Below are positions 23,140 through 36,428 of a DNA stretch of 64,000 nt, one piece after another (position 1 is the stretch's first letter; each line of letters opens with the position of its first letter). Where the stretch lies: positions 30,876,580 through 30,940,579 of the forward strand of contig CM051510.1 of the NCBI GenBank assembly GCA_028015205.1, read 5' to 3'. This stretch comes from Mytilisepta virgata (taxonomy: Eukaryota > Mollusca > Bivalvia > Mytilida > Mytilidae). The position numbers and the translations under genes were made by a program. Under the pieces are notes generated by a model. It was not told the origin of the DNA and ran no database searches. It saw only the letters and a list, made by a program, of their open reading frames with translations.

Positions 23140-25815
23140 TGGACTACAAAGATGCTTAAGAATGTAAATAATTATCCCATATGAATTAATAAGATTTTTC
23201 TGGTTTTACTCCATAACAATAATGATGTGTCCATAATGTCCAGTGTGTAATCAAGTGGCATATAGAAATTATTCAGTTACTTTTTTATCATATATATATT
23301 CTTGTTCAGCTTGTTGTAACTTTACTGTAATATAAAATTTTTGGTGAATTTTACCTTTTAATCATTATACAAATTTTGGTTTTATATTTTAAATTTTAAA
23401 ACAAATCCTTGAATTTTACCTTTAATTTCAAAACTAAAAACCAATATAGCAATAACTTCATAGTAGTATAAAATCTAGATATTAATCTGTTATTTTATGA
23501 GTTTACTCAATAGTTTAATCATTATGTAAATTCTGCTTTTACCTTTTAAATAATAAAAAATTAAAATCAAGAAAAAATCAATATAGCAATAGTATAAAAT
23601 TTTAGATTATCTGTTATCTTACGAGTTAATACAACAGTTTAATAAGGCTGTAAATAAATGTTGAATACAAAGTTGAAAGAATTTATCTAAAACATTAATT
23701 TTTCTGCTAAGAGAATTAATCACTGTATATATGTAACAGGGTGGATTTCCACTCTTTGTGAATAAATCAAAAACTCAAATCAGTCTCAGGTTCAGGGTTT
23801 ATTTTCATCAAAGTCAAGTTCAGAGTACAAAATATATCCCTGAAATAACAATACACAATTCGTAAATAACAACATCATTAGTATTAAAAATAAACAATAT
23901 TCTATTCAAAGGAAAACAATCTGTTTTGTCCTTATTTTCTTAAAAATATTTGTTACCAAAAATATGCTACCCAAAATATACCATTACAAAATAATAATTC
24001 ATCATTTTGATAATTCATTCAATAATCTTCTATTTCATGGCAAAATGATGAAATTTACCAGTAATCTCAGTAATTAACAGATTGCTTGAAATGTTAATTA
24101 GATATAAAAATAATAGCATAAACAGCTCTTAGTGCAAAACAAGACATTATAAGAAAACATGTACTAAAGACGATTAGTAAAAAAAAATTTCCCCGACCCT
24201 TTAAATGCATGCAAAATCCATGATGTTCCTTGTAAGAAAGCTTATACAAAGAGAAGAAGAAGGTAATTTGTTCTTACCTGTGCAACCCCCGGGGGGGGGG
24301 GGGGGGGGGGGTAACTATACAGGGATGTTCGGTAAATTTTGGTGGGTTTTTCCTGATTTTTGGTATTATCTCGGGATATGTTCTGAAAAACTAATATTTA
24401 TTCGGGTTGTATTTACTCAAACTTTGGTATTAATTTGGGTCTATTATTTCGGGTATTATTTCAAGAACGTGTGCTGTATTATGGATTTATGTTCCATCTA
24501 AGGTAGGAGGTACCTAAGTAACCCTTTCGTATGATTTTTTTTTAAATTACTTGGTACATTATACACATTAATCATTTAATCATTGTTCAAACGTTAACCA
24601 CAATTTTCAGTTTCAAATTGTCGCTTCCTTGATTTTGCCTGAGGACTGAAAAATTTCTGATGGGTTAATCCTATGACTTTGTGTTTCCATGCAAAATTCT
24701 GTAAAGGAATATTACTAATAAACAATCGAAATAATTGAAAGTGAAAAAAGTTATTAACTTTTGAACAACTGGACCCTGGTGTCAAGTTACAAATTGAGTG
24801 CTATTCAAAAAGTACTAGTTCGGGTGTGCTTTTTCGATATGGCTGTTTTCGGGTAGGTATTTTCATCAAAATTATTTTTTTCCGGTATATAATGGACATG
24901 TATATTCCAGTATTTGCTCGGGTACCTTTTACGGTAATGTTCCTCCACTACTTTTTTATGACATTTTATCGTATATGGTCAAATTTTACCCATACTTGTT
25001 ATTAAAATGACTTATATTTAAAATATTTGACAATGATTTCATTTGAGCAAAAAACCTTTCATTTTTCAAGACGTTCGCAAAACATTGCCTTATTTTTTCA
25101 CGAAAAGGGATGATTTGACCAGATCTTTTGTAAAATATTCCCAAATTATACAAAGACATTGTTCTCTAATAAATAATTGCATGGTGGAAAAGATAAATGA
25201 AATATAGAAGGAAATTATGAAAAATTTGACCAGATAAGGGAAATTGATGATCATTATGGTAACTTTAGATGCATTTAAAACAAAATACTCTGCTGATGTT
25301 TTCTTTAAATTCTAGCATAATTGTCTTAAAATTCTGTCATTCTGTCTAAAATCAGAAAGTTTGGGTCCATGTAATCTGCTTATTACGGGGATATTCTTAT
25401 ATGTTCGGATGTATGTTATAATGGGTTTTTTTCCGAGAGAGATATTATGACGTCCTATTGTATATCCCTTACCGAAAATTCATTTATAGGCATGCGTTGA
25501 GTATACTGTAATATATTTATCAGGCATAATTGGTAAAATACCTCTGATTATATAGTTATGGAGTGGTGAATATAAATTCTCAAATTACATAATAATAATA
25601 ATACATTCTCTTTTGCACGCACCTCCACACTGAAATTCGGCATCAACAACGGAACCTGATTAGTAGTTCATATATATCTGAGGTTATAAGGAGTACAGTC
25701 ACGACACTGACGTATCTAACATGTAAAATAGAGGGTGGCTATCAGCCATAAACAAGGGAGACCTGTTAAACTTCTTTATTGACACTGGCCATCAATTCTT
25801 TAATGTGAATTTTGA
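23140..25815. other. Noncoding stretch with a C5/G21 homopolymer
   Basis: A CCCCC then G21 run is at 24286-24311. Around 23741 TGTAACAGGGTGGATTTCC could be an LTR-like start, but no partner end was found. No gene is recognised. Confidence 0.4.
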
Positions 25816-25829
25816 TGCACAAGATGTGC

Positions 25830-25913
25830 CATCGTCGGAAACCCACGCCCGGTCGCGCTGACGGTAAGTGGAAGCAAAGCATAAGCGCGACCGGACGTGG
25901 GTTTCCGACGATG
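25830..25913. mobile_element. Foldback MITE, 30-bp arms, 9-bp target duplication
   Basis: Arms 25830-25859 and 25884-25913 pair with one mismatch (CATCGTCGGAAACCCACG versus CGTGGGTTTCCGACGATG). AAGATGTGC flanks both sides exactly (25821-25829, 25914-25922). It is GC-rich against an AT-rich background. A 9-bp duplication is typical of Mutator-like elements. Confidence 0.85.
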
Positions 25914-26108
25914 AAGATGTGCATACATATATTTAGTCGATTTTCGATTCATCTGTTGTGCTCAACATTTTTTTAACGTCGAGGTAGATCGACTGCAGTC
26001 TCCAATAAAACAATTTTGTTTATCATCGGCCACAAATACTGCTACCTATGGCAAGCCGTTTTACTATTCTAACTTCAAGATATCTTATAAAGTATATAAG
26101 ATATCTTA

Positions 26109-27060
26109 TATAAAAAATATGTTTTATATCAGCCAATCGTGCAGAAAAGGGACTGCCCATGGCGGCTATATTTGTAGTCCGATCGGACTTTCCATATATG
26201 CTTCCTGTCAAGTTTTGTTCCATTTGGCCAAGCGATTTCAGAGGACATTGTTTTATATCAGCCAGTCAGAAACAAGAACTGCCCATGGCGGCCATATTTG
26301 TAGCCCAATTGGGACGAAATTAAGAAATTCTGTAAAGAACCTACCATAGATGCATCTTGTCAAGTTTCGTTCTATTTGGCCAAGTAGTTCCAGAAATTTA
26401 TTTTTTTAATCAACCAATAAAGTACAAGAATTGCCCATGACGGTCATGTTTGTAGCCCGATCGGGACGAAATGAGGAAACTTTGTAAAGGACCTTCCATA
26501 TATGCTTCCTGTAAAGTTTTGTTACATTTGGCCAAGCGATTTCAGAGGAGATTTTTTTTATATCAGCCAATCAGAAACAAGAACAGGCCATATTTGTAGC
26601 CCAATCGAACGAAGTTAGGAAATTCTGTAAAGAACCTCCCATAGATGCATCCTGTCGAGTTTCATTCTATTTGGCCAAGAAGATCCAGAATTTTTTTAAT
26701 CAACCAATGAAATACAAGAATTGCCCATGACGGCCATGTTTGTTGCCGATCGGGACGAAATGAAGAACTTAATAAAAAGAACCTCCCATAGATGGTTCCT
26801 GTCAAGTTTCGTTCCATTTGGCCAAGCGATTTCAGAGGAGAAGATTTTTTTCTATATCAGCCAATCAGAAACAACAATTGCCCATGATGGCCATGTTTGT
26901 TGTCCGATCGGGACCTAGCTTATATAGATGCTTCCTGCCAAACTTAATTCCATTTGGCCCAGTGGTTTCAGAGGAGAAGATTGAAATGTGAAAAGTTAAC
27001 GGACGAACGACGGCGCCAAGTGATGACAAAATCTCACATGGCCTTTGGGCAGGCGAGCTA
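26109..27060 (+). mobile_element. AGCTCACCTG-family element, copy 3, left end lost
   Basis: The right end reads GCGCCAAGTGATGACAAAAT, CTCACATGGCCTTTGGGC, AGGCGAGCT. The interior has about six repeats with AAGAATTGCCCATGACGG, CCGATCGGGACGAAAT and ATTTGGCCAAGCGATTTCAG. The usual left-end palindrome is absent. Frames over it are repeat artefacts. Confidence 0.75.
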
Positions 27061-27589
27061 AAAGGTAGATATTAGTAAACTAAATAAAATTGACAACAAT
27101 AAAACTTACTTCTCATTTATTTCATTGTACTTTGGAGCAAAAGAAGTCCAAATAATTGTAGTATTTCCCCGTTCTGAACGTATAAAGAAGTGAGATTCAA
27201 AAGAATTGCGTAATTTTTACTGTGACGTCAGGCGCGTGCAACCAATAATAAATCGATTTTAATACATCTTTATCTGCGAGGGGAAAGCAGCTCACCATAT
27301 TATAATTTGCATTTTATAATAACCTTGTGAATAACTTGAGGCAGTTCTATTTTTTTCTCCAGATACGGATGGTTGCATGTCAGAATGTGCAGTATAAGAT
27401 TCTGTATATATGTTCTGCATGGATGGTACCTGCATGACAAGAGAACGAATGGTGCTTTAAAAAGTAATCATTAATTTAATTGATTACATTTAAAAAGTAA
27501 TTGTCATATCAAAATTGATGTTAATGTAATTGTAATTTGATTATAACTTCTGAAAAGTAATCAGTAATTCAATCAATTAAGTTGAGTTT

Positions 27590-28260
27590 GACAGGTGTCG
27601 CACATTTTAACCCCAGTTTTCATGCTCCAGTAGTCAGATAAAAGTTTTTGGATTAGGTCTGTTTCTCTATACATGGTATTTCAACTATACTTAATATGTA
27701 AATTTCTTTAGAAGAGTGTATAGATGTCCGTAGGAAAGATTTTAAAGGTCCTTTTTCTCATTCTCGTCCTCCAGTGATCTATCAGATTATAGTTTTTGGA
27801 TTAGTTCTATTTTTCAATAACTAAACGGGTGTCGCATGGTCTTGGCCCCATTTTCACAGTCCAGTGGTCAGGTTTAAGTTTTTGGATGAGGTCTTAATTC
27901 AACTATCTTGGATATCTAAACCCCTTTGGTAGAGTGTATGTGTAAGAGATAATTTATTCCGGCTGTGATATTCATATATCTGTGAAATATTTTCCGACCG
28001 TCAAATGATGATCTTGTGTAAAATATGAATCAGATAATATTTTATAGCAATCTTAATTTTTATATAATGAAATATTTTCCAACTTTATTCCGTCAGAAGT
28101 GTATTAATATACGAGTTCGGAAATAATTTCACACCGGAAAAAATAAACCGTTACATATGTCCCTCAGGTGTTGCATTTCCTTGACCTGATTTTCACGCTC
28201 CAGTGATTCACATCTAGATTGTGTGATTTGGTTCGTTTCCCATTGAGGTAGGATATACCT
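27590..28260. repeat. Diverged repeat units with a nested MITE
   Basis: Variants of GGTGTCGCA...CCCCATTTTCACAGTCCAGTG...AGTTTTTGGATTAGGTC occur about four times between 27590 and 28220. I associate this phrase with a mollusc dispersed repeat. The MITE at 27941-28155 interrupts it. Confidence 0.6.
27941..28155. mobile_element. MITE with about 27-bp TIRs
   Basis: TGTAAGAGATAATTTATTCC then GGCTGTGA is mirrored by TCACACCGG...AATAAACCGTTACA. TATG flanks both ends (27937-27940, 28156-28159), a possible 4-bp duplication. Confidence 0.65.
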
Positions 28261-28269
28261 AATTGGGCT

Positions 28270-31200
28270 ATATTTCAGATTTTTACATCAGAGGACCGTC
28301 AGGGCCTCGGGTGTATTGCCATCGCCTAAATTTCCCGCTTATTTGCATATATTTAAATTAGTTTTGGAATGATAACCGACCTATAAAAATTATAGACCCG
28401 CGGACATTATATAGTGCAAAATAAAATTCCTTATCGCTTCTTTTAAATTCATGTTTTCAATGAATACTCAGATTTTTTTTTTAATCCAAATTAATAATAT
28501 GAAAATGTTTTGTCGTTAGAAATATTAGTATATTAATCAAACAATCTTTAATATCAATGACGTACCGAAAAATTGTTGTTGCGGATGAATATATATAAAT
28601 ATATATATAGATTTTTGAACTAAAACTGTGTGCTATGAACTACTGTTTTGGATATATATATGTAGACAAGATTGTCAATGCATGAATAATGCTCTCATTC
28701 CCAATGCATTTATACTAGTCATTACAATGTTAATGCCCTTTTTGCTAAGCCGATGGGGGCAGTCAATGTTACCGTTGTCTGTCTGTATGTAAATCTCTGT
28801 TCATCATGAAAGTGATTTCCGTTTTATAATATTAATATGGCTCAACTGAATGTTATTAAATATATAAACAATGTTTATTATCACAAAAAAAAACCAGATA
28901 AATTTAAAATTTGGATTGTGTCCCTCTTATCATTATAGTTATATTTCCATTTATATGTGGAAATATTTTTACTATCTTAATAATATTTCGAACTCTTATT
29001 TGCCGCAGACAAATGTTAAACAAAACACTATTTATTTTAAAGTGCTCATTCCCACAAAAAAATTAATCAAACGCAAAATTGAATGGTGATTCTTTCACTA
29101 TTCTAGAGACGTGTCCCATAGTAACTAATATGCAAGCAAGTACCACTGATACATTCACAAATTATTTACTGTTATATATAGTTTAGAGTTATGTAAAACT
29201 ACATGTATACATGTATATGCTATGCGATGTGATGAACTTTTTGAAGTTTGATAAATGATTAATTTTTATGAATAATGTATATATGTTAGTCCATGTATAT
29301 ATTTATAGTTTTTTGCATTTTTTACTATTAATAATAGGTATAGATAGTCTATTGAACTGTATTAAATGGAAATAGCATGAATTCAATGGATAATACAATA
29401 ATAAATCCAAATGTTTATATATACCAGTTATGACATTTTTTAAAGTTATCTAATGGTCAATCCAAAGTTTGATTGTAACACATGTGATCCTTTTAATCCA
29501 TTTTAGAATATTAAGAGACTATACAAATGCTAGCTCAGCATACAAATAAATGATTTGAAAACATAACAGATATGCTAAATAAATAATAAAATGCTCAATT
29601 CTGTTCATATAATATAGTCCTAATTTGAAAGTCATTATATGATTGTATGTTTAGCATATATATAACTGGATTAAATCAAATATATGGGATCATGTAAAAT
29701 GTTTCTCGTTAAATGTAATATAAAAAAATGTATTTTGGTATATGTGAATATTTTAAGGAATATCAAATAGAAATTTACTACATATTATAGGAAAAGAGAG
29801 GTTCACGAAGGGTTAGAATGGCCCTAAATTGGTCAAGCGATTACAAATTTCAAATAGAAATACTTGTGATAATTCTATTAAGACTAAAATATACTATTTT
29901 GGCACCTACTATTAAATATCTTGAAGCTATGAACCCATAATTATACATTATTTGTATTTTTGATCAATTTTGTCTGCAATTTATATGTTTTGGCATAATT
30001 AACCATGGCCGCCATACAATTCCGAAAAGTTTTTATTTTGATGAATTCTTTATCAAATTTTGAGTCTTTTGGTTACAAAATATTTTGGATTGTAGATGGT
30101 GGCCAAATTTTCCTAAAGCTTTCATGTCTGAAAATTGCACCAAATCATTATATTTGGACAAAATGGGCCTAATTTGGAGAATGTAATGTACTATTATGAA
30201 AGAACTGATTTATTGAGCGTTAATACATTTGAAATCGACCAATTTACGAACCAAATTGTGAACTATTTGGAGTTTAATTGTAAGATTTATATTTTAGACC
30301 GTTTTGGGCTATAAATGAACTGTGTCCTTTGAATAAGTGATATCACAATAACCATAATACTAAGTACCTGTTAGAAAATATCACTTTTACAGTACATTGT
30401 TAAAGATGAATACATTCCAACAATGACCAATATTAATGATGTAATGTGAGATTATATATATACTGTTTTATATTGTTACATATATAAATGAAAATTGAAA
30501 CCAAACTGTTGTCATTATTGAAGAAAAGAAACGAAAAGGGAGGTATGATTGGTAATCAGACACAGAAACAAAATGATGAAAAAGAAATAAAGCTAACCAT
30601 ACAACATCTTTACAATCAGAAAAAACTATACTAAAATCAGTTAGAAATAGCCATGAAATGACAAATATTAAACAATATAAATCTGAAAACTAATGGCCAC
30701 ATCAATGTACAAACAGAAAATCAAAAGATATACACCAAAGAATTACAAGCCCTGTTTTACAGGCCTCTAAGGACCGACGCATTGATATTGTAGTTGTGAT
30801 CTGTATGTATGGTGCAAAATCATCTCATTGCTACTACCCATCCAGAGCACTTGAGATCACCCCAACTATTGGTGGGGTTAAGTTGCTCAGGCTTTAGTTT
30901 TCTATGTTGTTTCTAGTGTACTCTTATTTGTCTTTTTCAGTTTTAGACATAATATTATCGATATATGAGTTTACTGTTCATGTGGTATCTTTCACCCAAA
31001 TATTACAATTTATCTGTTTTAATATGATTGTCTTGACCTCTTTCTCATAATTCAGTGACTAGTCAAAAAAATATTTGCTATGTTGATTCTCTGTCATAAG
31101 TAATAAGCTTAAGATTTTTGCAAGTGTGCAACTATACGGTCATAATGCCAATCTAGCAGTTCTCATTTGACCACGTCAACATTTCATGGATAATTCACAA

Positions 31201-31690
31201 AGATAAGTTTCTTACTATAAGACAGTATCTCAGATATGATAGCAAATTATATTATGTGTACTATATTGTAAGGTGAACATCTGTCTGGCAGGTACTGTAT
31301 AAACACCTGTCATTTATCAATAATCCAACATAACTTGAGGTCCTCTGATGTTCAGTACTTCAGTACTTTGATTATAAATTTTTGTTGCAGTTTACTATCA
31401 CTTCAATAATTCCTGAAATGTGGTGTTTCAAGTTTTGGAAAACTATATGGTGGTCGGATAAGGCCATTTCGCGTTTTCACCTTTTCGCCCTTCATATTCT
31501 ATAGGACGAAAACACGAAAACACTGGAAAATTTAATTAATGAGGCAAGAAAGCAGTTGAAACATAAGGGTCTGAAATATAGCTTCTTACATTGTTACGAG
31601 TGGATAATCAGATTTCTCCAATCTCGATAGTTAAATTACGGATTATTAGCACGAGCATACACTGATTAAATATAATTGATTTAGATTATA
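28270..31690. other. Noncoding AT-rich stretch with a dispersed mussel-type repeat
   Basis: About 30530-31010 carries phrases (AAAGGGAGGTATGATTGGTA; GGCTTTAGTTTTCTATGTTG) that I recall from common mussel repeats. A short phrase near 31465 (GCGTTTTCACCTTTTCGCCC) is another. No gene is recognised. Confidence 0.45.
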
Positions 31691-31943
31691 GGGGAAAACC
31701 ATTTGATTTTTATGGGGGAGGTCATGGAAGTAAACTTAAGTACTGCCTTTTTTTACTACCTGGTGCTGTCTTGTCTTTTTTTTCTGGGTATCCTGCCTTT
31801 TCTCCCACTACAGTTTTCATCCTGCCCTTTTTTCTGAGGATTTTTGGTCCTGCCTTTTTTCACCTAATTTGCATCTTGCCTTTTTTCAAACTCCTTCCAT
31901 GCCCCCCCCCCTTTCCCATAAAAATCAAATGGTTGCTCCCTTA
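31691..31943. mobile_element. MITE with imperfect TIRs around CCATTTGATTTTTATGGG
   Basis: GGGGAAAACCATTTGATTTT on the left is mirrored by AAAATCAAATGGTTGCTCCC on the right. The interior has repeated CCTGCCTTTTTTC phrases. A solo right end occurs at about 37649-37685. Confidence 0.65.
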
Positions 31944-31949
31944 GATGTA

Positions 31950-33245
31950 ATTAAACGTATGGATAATCGTTTGAACATGGTGTGTTTACAAGAAAGGTTG
32001 TTGGCTTATGTGTTTCTAAATGAGTAGATGAACACTAGAGTGACACTGATGAAACCCAAACTAGAGAAGCTGATTCAACTGTGGAAGGAATATGCTGAAA
32101 ACAGACTTTCCGACTCCTGAAGAAATGTGGCAGCGATTATTCATATAGTTTTTTTTTATCAGTAATCTACTGTTCTGTTCATTTATTAAACTCAAAATTG
32201 TTATCAGAGATACGATTAAATTGCATATTCATAGTAAATTAAGCACTCTCGGTCAAAGTTCACCGGTGGTTCAATTCAAAGTTAAGGTTGGGCTATATTT
32301 CAGATTTTTATAAAATTTGGCATGCAACTACAGTACGTTGAACTGCATCTGAATATATATAAAAAAAAAAATAATAATAATAATGTAGGTCGTTTTAATA
32401 CTTCCTAAAATATGGTCTTTCAGGTTTTGGCAAACAGGTGCGTAAATAGATAGAACGCACGCAGTTATAACTCCAAAAATTCAAATATTTACAGACAGGA
32501 CCTATAGTTGAATTATTTCCTCAACAAAAGCTGGTGACCCTATGTTTATTTAGTATCCTTGAAACGAAAAAGTTGAAAGCAATAACATATCGTTTTTATA
32601 GAAAATCCTAGATTCGATTTTGAGAAATGACGATTTAACGTGAAATTATATTTTTTTTTTCGGCAGTTTTTATATGACATCTTACAGTAAATGTCGTTTA
32701 TTTCAATGAATTTAAATCAACCTTATGAAAGAAATATAGAAAGCTAAATATAATTTTTTCCGATATTTAGATGCAGCTTCGAATGTTCTAGCTGCATGTA
32801 AAATTTCATGAAAATCTATAATTTAGCGGATTTACTTCACTTGGGCCGAGAGGTCCGCGGGCCGATTTGACCGGTTACCGTTTTAAAAACCCTTAGAACT
32901 GCTATTCGGTTTCGACCAAGGAACCAGTAGAAGGTCAACGGTGTGTTAATAAGAATGAACTACCGCTAGATTTTATTAATGAACAACTATATGATGCGTA
33001 TATACTGGTAAAAATAATGACTTTTTCTAAAAGAACGTTATAACTTAACTTCTTCTCTTCGTATGAACTTCATCTACTGTACAAATACAAATATTTTATT
33101 GCAATATTGCCATTATTGGTACAAACTCATTTCCAATAATTTGAATAAATGGCAAAGGCCCATTTATATTACATGATCTGTATCTGTATGAATACGTTGT
33201 TGATATCAATACTGGCTTTAATACAACAGAAAGAGAGAGCGCTGA
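31950..33245. other. Noncoding stretch
   Basis: I recognise no gene, RNA or repeat family. Confidence 0.4.
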
Positions 33246-33249
33246 CGAT

Positions 33250-33880
33250 TTATTGGTTATGCAAAAGAGCTGTTTTAAAGCTCTCTACACTAGTTGCACA
33301 CAATACAGTGTCTTCTAGATGGTTCCAATCAATGTTTTTTCGAATAATGAGTTGGTGTATTGTGGTGTTTTACTTGTTGGAATATTATAACACTTTGAAT
33401 TGTTTTTAACTTGCTTTTCTACCAGGTTTGTTGAATGGTAATCTTCAAATCTCCTTGCTGTTATTGATCTTTTAGGGCAAGTTTGGTTCAGATGATCCTC
33501 TGGTTCGATAGCGGGAACCAGCCCCTCAACCACTTTATACAAATATATCAGCTTCTGGCTGGTGCGTCTTGACTGAAGGTCTTGCAGTTCGAGTTTTCCA
33601 GCATTTTTGTAACACATCCTTCATCTCGTGTTTTGCAGTCCCCTGTGATGAACCTTGCTGCTTGTCCTATCCATTCTAATTTGTTGATGATGGTAGTCAT
33701 GAAGGGGTCCCATACGATTGCTCCATATTCCGTTGTTGATTGCACAAGTGATATGTATGCTGTTTTCTTGCATTCCTGTGGGCAGTACAAATGTATCTTA
33801 AATTTCTTCTTAGGAAGCCTAATGTTGATCCAGCTTTTTTTGCAACATTTGAATACAACATGATGTAACACAATAATTCC
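33250..33880 (-). pseudogene. CR1/Jockey-like LINE ORF2, C-terminal fragment
   Basis: Minus-strand frames read in order KKAGSTLGFLRRNLR, YISLVQSTTEYGAIVWDPF, AARFITGDCKTRDEGCVTKM, LQSRRTSQKLIYLYKVVEGL, KTPQYTNSLFEKTLI and DWNHLEDTVLCATSVESF. This is the thumb and tail of a CR1/Jockey-type RT. At least three frameshifts separate the pieces. Confidence 0.8.
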
Positions 33881-34765
33881 AGAAATCAAATCGAATTATA
33901 TTGTTTCTAATTTCAAGGCAGTTGTATATGAAGGAGGAAGATGATTTAAGACCAAAGCAGATTCATTATTTAAAATTTTGAGTCTGTTGAAGTCATTTTT
34001 TGGCAGATTTTTTGATATTTTATTTAATTTGATCATAAATTCTGTTCGTTGTGTGGTAAATCCATCACACTTCAGTAAAAAATGTATTTAATTTTCAATT
34101 TGGTTTGTTTTACAAATTTAGCAGAATCTTTTATCCCTAGGAATATTGAGATATCTTCCTCTTTCAATCATAAGTTAATGTGCACTTATCCATAGCTTAT
34201 AGCAGATCTGTCACATCCATAAGTTAATAAATCAACATAAGGTGGATGTTGAGTGGTTGACCCATCTTATATACAAACCTGAAAAAACTTAGTTTAGGAG
34301 AATTACAGATAATTGAATTTTGATCCTGTAGACACTTGATCTTGAATTCTTTGTTTTATATTATTTAAATGTGGTTGTAATGAAAAAGTTTAATCTGTTA
34401 GGTATGAGAACCCTAACTTTTGTAGTAAGAACTTGATTTGATTAAACCATGGGTTTGTGTTTTTAGTTTCACAAAATATATCATACACTAAAGTGTTATC
34501 TGATGAAAGTATATGATCTACATTGTAAATAGATTAAGTTAGAACACATAATTTTAGCTTTCATTGGGAGCCTTGCAAGTTCAGCTCTACAGGCATCATT
34601 TGAAGACTTGCAATGTACTAATATTTCTTTTATCAATTTGATGTGCAGTTTTTCAAAAGAATCAGAATCTTTAAAAGGTGAAAACAGACCCCATACTTCA
34701 CTACGTACATAAATATTGGAGATACAAGTGGATCAAAAAGTTTTCCAAAAATTTACATGAATTGT

Positions 34766-35219
34766 CAGTGATTTTGTAAGCCTTATTTCACAGCCGACTT
34801 TTGGCTGTTTCCCCGGGAGAGTTTTCCCAAAATGTTGACAAACAGTGGAAATTTCCCAATTGTTAGACATAATTTATTAAGAACCAGATAAAAGAAAGCC
34901 GGTGTAATGTTGGAAAGTTGTATTTCTCGGTTTCAGGACTTTGTTTACTTTCGGTTCGTGTTCATTTCGGCAAATCGTACCTAGTCTCATTCGTCAAAGC
35001 CCGGCCTATTTCGTACCTCCATGGAGAGAAGCGGAGTCACCCAAGTTTTGCTGATTGTACAGTCTGTCTGTCTTCTGTATATTCTTCCTTTAATAAGAGC
35101 ACCGCCATATGGTCTAGTGTACTTCACTGAAAATATTTTCCTAATTTGTGGAAAACGTGGTAAAAAATTCCCAAAAATAAAGGGTGGGGGAGCTTTTACA
35201 AACCTAAACAAAATCACTG
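34766..35219. mobile_element. Short TIR element inserted in the LINE
   Basis: CAGTGATTTTGT at 34766 is mirrored by ACAAAATCACTG at 35208-35219, and ATTGT flanks both sides (34761-34765, 35220-35224). The LINE reading frames stop at its edges and resume beyond. Superfamily is uncertain because a 5-bp duplication is unusual for CAGTG ends. Short frames inside are not convincing genes. Confidence 0.65.
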
Positions 35220-36377
35220 ATTGTTTAAGGCAACAATTTTTTTTGATTTTGAAAATGATTTTCTTGCTTTTTCCATAAGGGTAGCAATAGCCAAGTTAAC
35301 ATTTCCATTGTGTTTCAAAACTACACCTAAATAACAATAATGATTAACAGTTTTAATGATAGTTTCATTGTATGTAAACTCATCTATAAAAGATTTACCA
35401 TTTGAATTAAATATGATAACTTTAGATTTATCCAAGAGGTCACTTCCAAGAGGTACAGTATTCATGAAGAATATCTAGAAATTCTGTAAACCTCCTTTGC
35501 TTTGGGATAACAAAACAATGTCATCAGCATAGAATAACACACTAAGTGATTGATCCCCTATTACAATTGGATCAGTATGACTCTTTTGTAACATATTTGT
35601 AAAATCATCAATAAAAAAGTTGAAAAGTTAGGGATCAAAACAACTCCCTGTTTTACACTAATATTTGTTTCAAAAGGAGAACTTACTCCATTTGAGAATT
35701 TGATTCTTCAAACAGTATCATTGTACATAGAAAATACAATTTTATACAGTTTGGTGGGAATATCATGTTTCAGGAATTTGTAAAATAAACCTACTCTCCT
35801 AATCGTGTCAAATGCTTTCTTCAGATCAATAAAAGCTGCAAATACTTTTTTATGTTTTTGTTTATAATTGTCAATTACTGTTTTAAGAGTGAATATATAT
35901 GATCTGCAGTGCGATTTTTTTTTTAAAACCAATTTGGTTTTTACTGATTAAATTATTATCATTTATAAATCTTAGAAGGCGATTATGTACCACATTGGTA
36001 AACAGTTTTCCAAGATTAGAGTTAATGGAGATGCCTCTGTAATTAGCAGGGTCAAATTTATTCCCTTTTTTATGACAACTAACAAACTTTCATTCCAGAT
36101 CCTAGGAAAGTCACCATTTATTAAAAAAAAATTAAAAAGTTTCATTAGTGGTTTAATCAGTACTGTAGTACCATTTTTAACATTTCATTAGAAATCATAT
36201 CTATAGAGACACTCTTTCCATTACGTAGTGATCTTATTGGTTTCATTATTTCATCATCTTTAATTTCCTCATTTAGTTCATTAAAATTGGAAGTTTGAAT
36301 TTTATTAAGATGTTCACATTGTTCCCATTACTATTTATATGAAAAGTCCTGAGCCTGATCGTGGTCCTGGCTGTGTT

Positions 36378-36428
36378 TTTTGTCCACGGACAAAAGTTAT
36401 TTTGTCCACAGACAAAAGTTATTTTGTC
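36378..36428. repeat. Short tandem and palindromic repeat in the LINE
   Basis: TTTTGTCCACGGACAAAAGT and TTTTGTCCACAGACAAAAGT lie in tandem; each is nearly self-complementary. Confidence 0.7.

Noticed and set aside
23741..23900. Solo LTR beginning TGTAACAGGGTGG
   Set aside because: No matching CA end, primer-binding site or duplication could be identified.
26119..26918. Repeated peptide [19 protein letters not shown] as a repeat protein
   Set aside because: It is translation of tandem units in a noncoding dispersed element, with stops between units.
33149..33863. Plus-strand frames over 33.1-33.9 kb
   Set aside because: They are antisense shadows of the minus-strand LINE fragment.
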